The position numbers and the translations under genes were made by a program. A DNA stretch of 8,683 nucleotides from Croceibacterium_A sp964439725. GTDB lineage: Bacteria > Pseudomonadota > Alphaproteobacteria > Sphingomonadales > Sphingomonadaceae. Positions within the stretch are counted from its first letter, which is position 1; the number at the start of each line of letters is the position of its first letter. This document shows positions 1 to 5,802 of this stretch, piece after piece. The DNA lies in NCBI GenBank assembly GCA_964439725.1, contig CAYTPY010000087.1, positions 1-8,683 on the forward strand, read 5' to 3'. The notes under the pieces are model-generated. The model saw only the letters and a list, made by a program, of their open reading frames with translations. It made no database searches and was not told the origin of the DNA.

Positions 1-92
1 TCGGGTTCTTCGTCGGGCAGACGATGAAGGCCATGCAGGGCAAGGCCAACCCGCAGGTCGTCAACGAGGTGCTACGGGCCAAGCTGGCTTGA
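1..92 (+). CDS. gatB: Aspartyl/glutamyl-tRNA amidotransferase subunit B, C-terminal end (partial)
   Basis: Only the last 29 codons are present (frame starting at base 3, stop TGA at 90-92); the 5' part lies outside the window. The visible tail reads GFFVGQTMKAMQGKANPQ followed by a short helix ending in LRAKLA. This closely matches the conserved C-terminal YqeY/tail domain of GatB, where G-x-x-M-K-A-x-x-G-K-A-N-P is a hallmark involved in tRNA contact. GatB is the subunit of the GatCAB complex that activates the side chain of Glu-tRNA(Gln) or Asp-tRNA(Asn) and receives ammonia from GatA, acting in the cytoplasm. The stop is 7 bases before the trmL start, so the two are probably co-transcribed. 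The identification rests on this short but distinctive tail. Confidence 0.9.
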   Translation, partial: GFFVGQTMKAMQGKANPQVVNEVLRAKLA

Positions 93-99
93 GCTCCCG

Positions 100-558
100 A
101 TGCCGCTGAGCATCGTCCTCGTTCAGCCCGAAATTCCCGGCAACACCGGCGCGGTGGGGCGGACTTGCGTCGCCCTCGATGCCGAGCTGGTGCTGATCCA
201 TCCGCTCGGGTTCATGATCACCGATGCGCGCGTGAAGCGTTCGGGGCTGGATTACTGGCCGCACGTGCGGCTTGTGGAGTTTGCGAGCTGGGACGCCTTC
301 GTTGCCGATCGACAGCCGCGCGCCGACCAGCTTTTCCTGTTCGAGGAACACGCATCCACGTCGTTCTACGAGCCGGATTATCCGGAGGATGCGATCCTGG
401 TGTTCGGGCAGGAGACGAAGGGCATCCCTGAAGCGATCTGGCGCGCCTATCCGGGACGCCAGTTCAACCTGCCGATGCGTTCGGACAAGATCCGTTCGCT
501 CAACCTGGCGAACACGGTTGCCGCCGCTGCCTATCAGGCGCTGCGCGGGAAACTCTAG
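100..558 (+). CDS. trmL: tRNA (cytidine/uridine-34-2'-O)-methyltransferase TrmL
   Basis: A 152-residue SpoU-family (SPOUT) methyltransferase, close to the roughly 155-160 residues usual for TrmL/YibK. All three family motifs are visible. Motif 1 near residues 10-22 is PEIPGNTGAVGRT, with Asn15 and Arg21. Motif 2 at about 101-110 is VFGQETKGIP. Motif 3 at about 124-140 is LPM then IRSLNLANTVA, which forms the trefoil knot that binds S-adenosylmethionine. The enzyme methylates the ribose 2'-OH of the wobble base of certain tRNA-Leu isoacceptors and acts as a dimer in the cytoplasm. There is no appended RNA-binding domain, as expected for the minimal TrmL type. The start at 100 is favoured because the conserved MPxxIVLVxPEIPGN opening begins there; the ribosome binding site is weak, so translation may depend on gatB just upstream. 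It ends convergently 10 bases from the minus-strand gene at 569. Confidence 0.95.
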   Translation: MPLSIVLVQPEIPGNTGAVGRTCVALDAELVLIHPLGFMITDARVKRSGLDYWPHVRLVEFASWDAFVADRQPRADQLFLFEEHASTSFYEPDYPEDAILVFGQETKGIPEAIWRAYPGRQFNLPMRSDKIRSLNLANTVAAAAYQALRGKL

Positions 559-568
559 CTACCCGAGC

Positions 569-808
569 TTATCCTGGCGGCAGCCGCGTCAGGCCGCGTT
601 CGAGGATCCGCTCGCCGGTGTCGGACGAGGCGAGCTGCTCGCTCTCGCTGGCCGGCAAGTGCGTGTCGCCCTCACGGCTGGCTTGCGTGGCCGCGACCGA
701 ACGATCGCTTTCACTAGCAGGAATGTGACTGTCGCCGCCGTCGGTGCCTAGGCTGCGATCCGGCTCTGCGTCTGTGCCAGGCGGGTTGATGCGCTTTTTC
801 TGGGTCAT
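569..808 (-). CDS. Small hydrophilic protein with internal 22-residue-period repeat, function unknown
   Basis: Reads right to left from ATG at 808 to TAA at 569-571, giving 79 residues. I do not recognise a named family. The protein is hydrophilic and probably largely disordered, with no signal peptide, membrane segment or cysteine. Two related decapeptides, GDSHIPASES (residues 25-34) and GDTHLPASES (47-56), lie 22 residues apart. The tail is DTGERILERGLTRLPPG. The DNA copies of the repeat (707-736 and 641-670) differ mainly at synonymous third positions or by conservative changes (Ser/Thr, Ile/Leu), which is good evidence that this frame is translated. An in-frame ATG at 886 would add 26 residues, but that extension lacks the repeat's character and would fill most of the divergent promoter gap, so I prefer 808. 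A GAGG sits only 2 bases before that ATG, which is unusually close, so the start is uncertain. It is convergent with trmL and divergent from the dehydrogenase. Confidence 0.6.
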   Translation of the reverse strand: MTQKKRINPPGTDAEPDRSLGTDGGDSHIPASESDRSVAATQASREGDTHLPASESEQLASSDTGERILERGLTRLPPG

Positions 809-875
809 GGCCTCGGAACGCTTAAGCGGCACATGGGCTCCCTTCCGGTCCGGCAACGCTCTCTCAAATTGCACC

Positions 876-900
876 GGAACTAGCACCGCGCCCGTTCGCT
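876..900 (+). promoter_or_regulatory. Possible EcfG-type (general stress sigma) promoter for the dehydrogenase operon
   Basis: GGAAC at 876-880 is followed after exactly 16 bases by CGCT at 897-900. The alphaproteobacterial EcfG consensus is GGAAC, 16-17 bases, then CGTT, so this is a perfect -35 and a -10 with one mismatch. A transcript starting about 7 bases later would have a leader of roughly 16 bases that still contains the AAGGAG ribosome binding site at 911-916. This is a hypothesis from motif and position only; a GGAAC also occurs by chance at 815-819 with no partner. Confidence 0.3.
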
Positions 901-922
901 ATGCCCTGCGAAGGAGCAGTTT

Positions 923-2071
923 ATGAAGGCGATGGACTACCGCGGGCCGTACCGGGTCCGTCTCAAAGACAAACCGATGCCCAAGATCGAGCACCCGCGC
1001 GACGCGATCGTGCGCGTCACCCGGTCGTGCATCTGCGGTTCGGACCTGCACCTCTACCACGGCTACGTACCTGATACCCGGATCGGCATGACCTTCGGCC
1101 ACGAGTTCACGGGCGTCGTCGAGGAAGTCGGACCGGAGGTCGAGAACCTGAAGGCCGGCGACCACGTGCTGGTCCCGTTCAACATCGCCTGCGGCCAATG
1201 CCACTTCTGCAAGCAGGGGCTGTTCGGCAATTGTCATGAAGTGAACCCCCAAGCGACCGCAGTCGGCGGCATCTTCGGCTATTCGCATACCGCTGGCGGC
1301 TATGAGGGTGGGCAAGCCGAATACGTCCGCGTGCCCTATGCCGATGTCGGTCCGACGGTGATCCCCGATTGGATGGACCCTGACGACGCCGTGCTGCTGA
1401 CCGACGTCGTACCCACCGGCTATCAGGCGGCCGAGATGGCGGGCATTCGCAAGGGTGACACGGTCGTCATCTTCGGCGCCGGGCCGATCGGCATCATGGC
1501 TGCTCGCTGCGCCTGGTTGTTCGGGGCGGGGCGGGTGATCGTCTTCGATTACCTCGAATACCGGCTCGATTTCGCGCGCGAGTACGGGCCTGCCGAGGTC
1601 TATAACTTCAAGGAGATCGACGATGTCGTCGTCTTCATGAAGAAGACCACCGACGGTCTCGGTGCCGACGTCGCCATCGATGCAGTCGGCCTCGAAGCTT
1701 CGGGTAATTCCTGGCAGACGGTGATGGGCCGGAAGCTGTTGCTCACCTCCGGCTCCGCGATCGCCCTGCATTGGGCGATCAATTCGGTAAAGAAGGGCGG
1801 GATCGTCTCGATCGTCGGCGTTTACGGGCCGACCGGAAACCTCGTGCCGATCGGCAATGTGGTGAACAAGGGGATCACCCTTCGGGCCAATCAGGCCTCG
1901 GTGAAGCGGCTTCTTCCGCGCCTGATCGAGCACGTAAAGAACGGCCACATCGAACCGAAGAAGCTGATCACGCACAAGGTGCCGCTCGACGACGTGGCGG
2001 ACGCCTATCACATCTTCTCCCGCAAGCTGGACAACTGCATCAAGCCCGTCCTGCTTCCGGCCGGCGCATAA
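923..2071 (+). CDS. Zinc-dependent alcohol dehydrogenase, formaldehyde dehydrogenase-like (MDR superfamily)
   Basis: A 382-residue medium-chain dehydrogenase/reductase. The catalytic zinc site is visible as Cys38 in CICGSDLH and His60-Glu61 in FGHEF. Asp161 in LLTDVVPTGYQ occupies the place where the Pseudomonas formaldehyde dehydrogenase/dismutase group uses Asp. The structural zinc lobe is Cys90, Cys93, Cys96 and Cys104. The Rossmann fold starts at GAGPIG (185-190) and ends its second strand in VFDYLEYR, where Asp209 suggests NAD rather than NADP. It therefore probably oxidises a small alcohol or aldehyde in the cytoplasm; the actual substrate cannot be read from sequence. The start is secure: AAGGAG at 911-916 lies 6 bases before ATG 923, and the MKAMDYRGPYRVR opening is typical. 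It is likely co-transcribed with the gene at 2092. The length is slightly below the roughly 390-400 residues of true glutathione-independent formaldehyde dehydrogenases, so I assign no gene symbol. Confidence 0.9.
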   Translation: MKAMDYRGPYRVRLKDKPMPKIEHPRDAIVRVTRSCICGSDLHLYHGYVPDTRIGMTFGHEFTGVVEEVGPEVENLKAGDHVLVPFNIACGQCHFCKQGLFGNCHEVNPQATAVGGIFGYSHTAGGYEGGQAEYVRVPYADVGPTVIPDWMDPDDAVLLTDVVPTGYQAAEMAGIRKGDTVVIFGAGPIGIMAARCAWLFGAGRVIVFDYLEYRLDFAREYGPAEVYNFKEIDDVVVFMKKTTDGLGADVAIDAVGLEASGNSWQTVMGRKLLLTSGSAIALHWAINSVKKGGIVSIVGVYGPTGNLVPIGNVVNKGITLRANQASVKRLLPRLIEHVKNGHIEPKKLITHKVPLDDVADAYHIFSRKLDNCIKPVLLPAGA

Positions 2072-2091
2072 TGCGCACGCGAGGTGCCATC

Positions 2092-2598
2092 ATGAACGAG
2101 ATGACCAAAGTTTCACGGCCCAACGGCGCTATCGATACATCCACGATTCCCGGCTGGGGAGTCGACGCGGATCCGGACAACGATCCGACTTACCCCTACC
2201 GAGAGCGCGACAAGGACGACCATTCCGGCACCTGGGATCGGCCGCCGCGGCAGAATGTGGATGTCGAACTGCTGCAATCGATCGAGCACAAGCAGCGGCC
2301 GGCCGTCTTCGGTACGTCGACTCCGCCAAGCGGGCTCAGCGGCATGATGCGCCGGGCCGCGTTCAAGAAAAGCGAGTCCAACCTGCTGCACTGGCTGATC
2401 CTGCTCGGAGCCGATCGGGTCAACATGGTCGAAGCCGTGGTGAAAGACTTCGGCCATGGCCGGGTCCCGAACATCCCCGGCGAAATGGGCCTCCGCGCCG
2501 GATGGAAACACAACAAGCCAGGGCTGATCGCCAAGACCGCCGGCACTGTGGCCGTTGCCGCCCTGGCCGTTGCCGCCTTCAACCGTATCCGGCGTTAA
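2092..2598 (+). CDS. Conserved protein of unknown function with C-terminal hydrophobic segment
   Basis: A 168-residue protein beginning MNEMTKVSRPNG. I do not recognise a functionally characterised domain. The N-terminal half (about 12-80) is polar and rich in Pro, Asp and Arg, with the phrase IPGWGVDADPDNDPTYP, which resembles proteins commonly annotated as hypothetical in sphingomonads. The middle (about 85-130) looks helical (LLHWLILLGADRVNMVEAVVKDFG). The C-terminus has a short hydrophobic stretch, KTAGTVAVAALAVAAF, capped by NRIRR, which could be a membrane anchor with the basic tail inside. The start at 2092 is chosen because GAGG at 2081-2084 lies 7 bases upstream. An alternative in-frame ATG at 2071 overlaps the dehydrogenase stop (TAATG) and would add 7 residues. 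The tight spacing suggests one operon with the dehydrogenase, so a linked role is likely but unproven. Confidence 0.8.
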   Translation: MNEMTKVSRPNGAIDTSTIPGWGVDADPDNDPTYPYRERDKDDHSGTWDRPPRQNVDVELLQSIEHKQRPAVFGTSTPPSGLSGMMRRAAFKKSESNLLHWLILLGADRVNMVEAVVKDFGHGRVPNIPGEMGLRAGWKHNKPGLIAKTAGTVAVAALAVAAFNRIRR

Positions 2599-2624
2599 AG
2601 TACGATTGCTCGCCGGAAGCGCTG

Positions 2625-2696
2625 GTCATTTCGAGGCGCGCGAAGCAATCCAGTGGCGCCCGGCGCTCTGGATTGCTTCGCTACGCTCGCTATGAC
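2625..2696. repeat. Imperfect 29+29-base inverted repeat (REP/MITE-like intergenic palindrome)
   Basis: The left arm 2625-2653 and right arm 2668-2696 are imperfect reverse complements around a 14-base centre. The inner 14 base pairs are perfect (GCGAAGCAATCCAG at 2640-2653 pairs with CTGGATTGCTTCGC at 2668-2681). A small internal mismatch region follows, then 4 paired bases (CGAG/CTCG) and 5 outer paired bases (GTCAT/ATGAC). The centre can add a short GCGC/GCGC stem. The words GAAGCAATCCAG and GTCAT-xx-CGAG resemble short palindromic intergenic repeats dispersed in several bacterial lineages. It lies between convergent genes, so it may also act as a bidirectional terminator, although no clear T-tract follows. 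Copy number cannot be judged from one window. Confidence 0.75.
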
Positions 2697-2704
2697 GAAC
2701 ATGG

Positions 2705-2726
2705 CAGAACCGAGAACTTCGGTCTG
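2705..2726. terminator. Short hairpin between convergent genes, possible terminator
   Basis: ACCGA at 2709-2713 pairs perfectly with TCGGT at 2719-2723 around a 5-base loop. Three further pairs (CAG 2705-2707 with CTG 2724-2726) form if A2708 is bulged. It sits between the palindromic repeat and the end of the M16 peptidase gene, where a terminator for either direction would be expected. No run of T follows on either strand, so intrinsic termination is uncertain and it may only be an RNA 3'-end stabiliser. Confidence 0.35.
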
Positions 2727-2733
2727 AGGCGCC

Positions 2734-2749
2734 GCGCAGTTTACTGCGC
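2734..2749 (-). terminator. Hairpin overlapping the M16 peptidase stop codon
   Basis: GCGCAG at 2734-2739 and CTGCGC at 2744-2749 form a perfect 6-base stem with a TTTA loop (2740-2743), and the loop contains the TAA stop of the minus-strand peptidase. It may help form the transcript 3' end. There is no T-tract downstream, and GC-rich DNA throws up such stems by chance, so the assignment is tentative. Confidence 0.25.
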
Positions 2750-5662
2750 CGCGGCCGTCAGGCTTTCAACGGTACGCACTTCTACCGGCAGGCCCAGCGT
2801 TTCCAGCTGCGGCTGCACCACGCTGGCGTCGCCGACGACCACGAACACCAGCTTCTCGCCGTCGAAGTGCTCGCGGGCGATCTGGTCGAGCTGCTCGGCC
2901 GAGAAGGACCGGTACTTGTCGGCCAGTTCCTCGTAGTAATCGGCCGGCCGCTCGTACTTGATGATGTTCATGATGCCTGAGAGCACGGCCGAGGAGGTCT
3001 CGAACTGCCCCGGAAGCTCGCGGACGTTGCCGTTGACGAAGCGTTGCAGCTCGACCGGGGTCACCCCGCGCCCTGTCAGGTACTCGTCCAATTCACGCCG
3101 CAGCTCGACGATCGAATCGCCCGTACGGTCGGCCTGTACCGGGGCGCTGATGGTGAAGCTCAACCTGTCGCGGCCCATGCCGACGCCGCTGCGTACGCCA
3201 TAGGACCAGCCCTTGGTCTCGCGCAGGTTCATGTTGATGCGCGAGAGGAAGCTCCCGCCGAACACCTCGTTCGCGCCCAGCAGGCCGATCGTGTCATCAG
3301 TGCCGACGGCATCGAGCACCATTCCCGCGGTAATCACCGACTGCGGTGAATTGGGGCGATCGATCAGCACGATGCGCTGCTGCGGCGTTGGAACTTGAGC
3401 GTCGAAGTTCTTCTCTGGCAGCGGCGTTTGCGGCGCCTGCCAATCGGCGAAGCTTCGTTCGAGCAGCGGCAGAAGTTCGGCCAGCGACGTATTGCCGACC
3501 GCAATGATCCGCGCGTTGTCGGGCCGGAACCAGGTGCGATGGAAAGCCGCGAGATCCTCCGGCGTCAACCTGGCGACGACTTGCGGCTCGCCGAGCGGGG
3601 ATGGGCTGCCGTAAGGGTGCTCGTTGCCGAATAGCAGCGGCGTCAGCGTCCGCGAGGCGATGCTGGCCGGCGTCGAAAGTTCGGCGTTGATCTGGTTGAG
3701 CTGCTGAGCGCGGACGCGGTCGACATCGGACTGGTTGAAAGCAGGATTGCGCACGAAGTCCGCGAGGAGCTCGACCGAGGGCGCCAGGTTGGGGCTCAGG
3801 GCGGAGAGTTGCGCGTAGCTCCAATCAGAGTCGAAACCGGCGGACACGTTGGCTCCGAGCCGCTCTTGCGCTTCGGCAAAGGCGATTGAGTCGAGCGTCT
3901 TCGTGCCTTCGTCCATCGACTGGACCATCAGTGCCTGGGTGCCGAGCGCCGACTTCGGATCCGCCGCCGACCCCGCATTGAAGGCCAGCGCGAGGGTGAC
4001 CGTCGGTACGGCGTCTCGATGTGCGAAATAGACTTCGATCCCGTTGGACAATGTGGCGCGCTCAATGTCGGGGAAGTCGAGTTCAGGCGTCTCGGCAATG
4101 CTCGGTGCCTGCGAGCGGTCGGCGGCCGACCACGTGCTGAGTTGGCCGAGATCGCAATCGGGCTGCCCGCAGTAATAGGCCATCGCCATGGTATCGAGAT
4201 CGGCGGCGGTGAAGGCACCGCCCCGGTTTTCGCCGCCAGCTGTGCGCGGCCCGGGCTGGAACTCGAGCTCGAACACTGGCCGCGTCAGCCATTTGCGCAA
4301 CGCGGCGGTCACCTGCTCGGGCGTGGCTGCCGCGATCTGCTCGAGCTGCGTGCGATAGAAGCCGGGATCGCCGGTGTAGAGCTGCCCCTCAGCCAGAACG
4401 GGGGCTTTGCCGCCGAAGCCGCCAGTGGATTCGAGCTGGCGGATGACGCCCGCCGCCAGCGTGGTCTTGGCGCGCTGCAACTCGTCGGCGGTGGGACCCG
4501 TTCGAAGGAAATCGGCAATTTGCTCGTCGAGCGTCCTGGCGACGGCCACCGCATCTTCGCCGGGACGCACGTCGGCCTGGGCCAGGAAGAGACCGGCATC
4601 GGCAAGCTGCGAGATTCCCGCCGAAACCGATACTGCGATCGGATTGCGGCGCACCATCTCGTTGTCGAGGCGCGAGCTCGACAACCCGCCCAACACCGAG
4701 CCGCCTAGTGCCAGCAGCGTCGCTTCGGGCGAACGGGTGTCGGGCGTGGTCCACAGCCGGTAGAGGCGGGTTGTCGGAATAAGGTCGGTGGTGACCACTC
4801 GCTTAGGTTCGGGCAAGGTGGGGACGGTCACTTCGGGGTGGACGACGTCCGGGCCGCTCGGGATGTCGCCAAACCACTTGTCCACGAGTTTGCGCGCGGT
4901 CGAAGTGTCGATGTCGCCGGCCAGCACCAGCACCGCGTTGTTCGGACCGTAATGATCGCGGAACCAGGCGTGCACGTCCTCAAGCGTGGCGTTGTTCAAG
5001 TCTTCCATCGAGCCGATGGTCGAATGATGGTAAGGGTGGCCCTTCGGGAACAGGTTCTCGAAGATCTCATAGCGCAAGAGGCCGAACGGCTGGTTGTCGC
5101 CCTGGCGCTTCTCGTTCTGCACCACGCCGCGCTGGTTATCGAGCTTCTCCTGGGTCACCGCGCCCAGCAGATGCCCCATGCGGTCGCTTTCGAGGAACAG
5201 CGCCAGCTCCAGGGCGCCGGTCGGCACCGTTTGGAAGTAGTTGGTGCGGTCGGGATTGGTCGTGCCGTTGAAGTCGGTAGCGCCTGCGTCCTGCAGCGGT
5301 TCGAAGAAGTCGCCGGGTGAATTTTCCGAGCCGTTGAACATCAGGTGTTCGAACAAGTGCGCGAAGCCGGTCTTGCCCTTCGGCTCGTGCTTGGAGCCGA
5401 CATCGTACCAGACCGAAACCGCCACCACCGGGGCTTTGCGATCCTCGTGCACGACCACCGTGAGCCCGTTTTCGAGCTCGAAGGTCTCGTAAGGAATGTC
5501 GATGGCCTGGACGAGCTCCGACAGTGGTGCGGGCTCTGCCTGGGCACGCGCGGTACTCGCGACTGCTGCCGGCTGAGCTGCGGCGACCGTGGCATAACCG
5601 GTCAGTATCAATGCAGTGAAGGGGAGGGCGGCGAGCAGGCGGCGCGATGTCTTCATCTGCAT
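2741..5662 (-). CDS. Exported M16-family zinc metallopeptidase (two-half, insulinase/PqqL-like)
   Basis: A 973-residue protein in the usual size range for single-chain, four-domain M16 peptidases. The N-terminus has a basic start (MKTSRR) and a hydrophobic core, with likely signal cleavage after AAA29 before QP, so it is probably periplasmic. The inverted zinc motif HLFEH is at 102-106 (ligands His102 and His106, catalytic Glu105), and the third ligand is most likely Glu184 in VVQNEKRQ. The second half starts near 525 and repeats the fold, but where the motif would be (about 570-585, QALMVQSMDEG) it has no His-x-x-Glu-His, as is normal for the inactive half. Near residue 820, LRETKGWSYGVRSG carries the Arg/Tyr substrate-binding signature. 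The enzyme would cut peptides or unfolded proteins of limited size. The start is M1 (5662) or M3 (5656); no strong ribosome binding site is visible for either. It is divergent from the exported M17 aminopeptidase. One oddity is that the signal peptide contains LTGY, one base away from a lipobox. Confidence 0.93.
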   Translation of the reverse strand: MQMKTSRRLLAALPFTALILTGYATVAAAQPAAVASTARAQAEPAPLSELVQAIDIPYETFELENGLTVVVHEDRKAPVVAVSVWYDVGSKHEPKGKTGFAHLFEHLMFNGSENSPGDFFEPLQDAGATDFNGTTNPDRTNYFQTVPTGALELALFLESDRMGHLLGAVTQEKLDNQRGVVQNEKRQGDNQPFGLLRYEIFENLFPKGHPYHHSTIGSMEDLNNATLEDVHAWFRDHYGPNNAVLVLAGDIDTSTARKLVDKWFGDIPSGPDVVHPEVTVPTLPEPKRVVTTDLIPTTRLYRLWTTPDTRSPEATLLALGGSVLGGLSSSRLDNEMVRRNPIAVSVSAGISQLADAGLFLAQADVRPGEDAVAVARTLDEQIADFLRTGPTADELQRAKTTLAAGVIRQLESTGGFGGKAPVLAEGQLYTGDPGFYRTQLEQIAAATPEQVTAALRKWLTRPVFELEFQPGPRTAGGENRGGAFTAADLDTMAMAYYCGQPDCDLGQLSTWSAADRSQAPSIAETPELDFPDIERATLSNGIEVYFAHRDAVPTVTLALAFNAGSAADPKSALGTQALMVQSMDEGTKTLDSIAFAEAQERLGANVSAGFDSDWSYAQLSALSPNLAPSVELLADFVRNPAFNQSDVDRVRAQQLNQINAELSTPASIASRTLTPLLFGNEHPYGSPSPLGEPQVVARLTPEDLAAFHRTWFRPDNARIIAVGNTSLAELLPLLERSFADWQAPQTPLPEKNFDAQVPTPQQRIVLIDRPNSPQSVITAGMVLDAVGTDDTIGLLGANEVFGGSFLSRINMNLRETKGWSYGVRSGVGMGRDRLSFTISAPVQADRTGDSIVELRRELDEYLTGRGVTPVELQRFVNGNVRELPGQFETSSAVLSGIMNIIKYERPADYYEELADKYRSFSAEQLDQIAREHFDGEKLVFVVVGDASVVQPQLETLGLPVEVRTVESLTAAAQ

Positions 5663-5747
5663 TCGATAGCACGCTCGCGTCGTGAATCCAGACCGGAGTC
5701 ATGCGTTGGTCGATGCGGATAAGCCGTTCGTCCGCGCCGTCCTGGAT

Positions 5748-5777
5748 GCTTGCGCGACGAGCCCCAAAGCCGCAAGC
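5748..5777. other. Inverted repeat in the divergent M16/M17 intergenic gap (possible operator or leader hairpin)
   Basis: The 140-base gap 5663-5802 separates the two divergent peptidase genes and must hold both promoters, but I see no convincing -35/-10 pair on either strand. GCTTGCG at 5748-5754 and CGCAAGC at 5771-5777 form a perfect 7-base inverted repeat with a 16-base spacer, ending 14 bases before the AGGAG of the aminopeptidase gene. It could be a regulator site or a weak leader stem, but chance occurrence is quite possible. Confidence 0.2.
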
Positions 5778-5802
5778 TGATCGGATCAACCAGGAGCCCC
5801 CG

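Noticed and set aside
815..819. A second GGAAC as an EcfG -35 box
   Set aside because: No CGTT-like -10 box occurs at 16-17 bases downstream, so it is probably chance.
899..2011. Long open frame (370 codons) on the minus strand opposite the dehydrogenase
   Set aside because: The opposite strand encodes an unmistakable zinc dehydrogenase. The antisense product is rich in Asp, His and Arg with no domain, typical of shadow frames in high-GC DNA.
1771..2091. Upstream extension of the unknown gene at 2092 into the dehydrogenase gene
   Set aside because: The extension overlaps 300 bases of conserved dehydrogenase coding sequence and has low-complexity composition. A proper ribosome binding site precedes 2092.
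4019..4708. 229-codon plus-strand frame inside the M16 gene
   Set aside because: It lies fully antisense to conserved peptidase sequence, has no ribosome binding site or recognisable domain, and is explained by GC-biased codon use.
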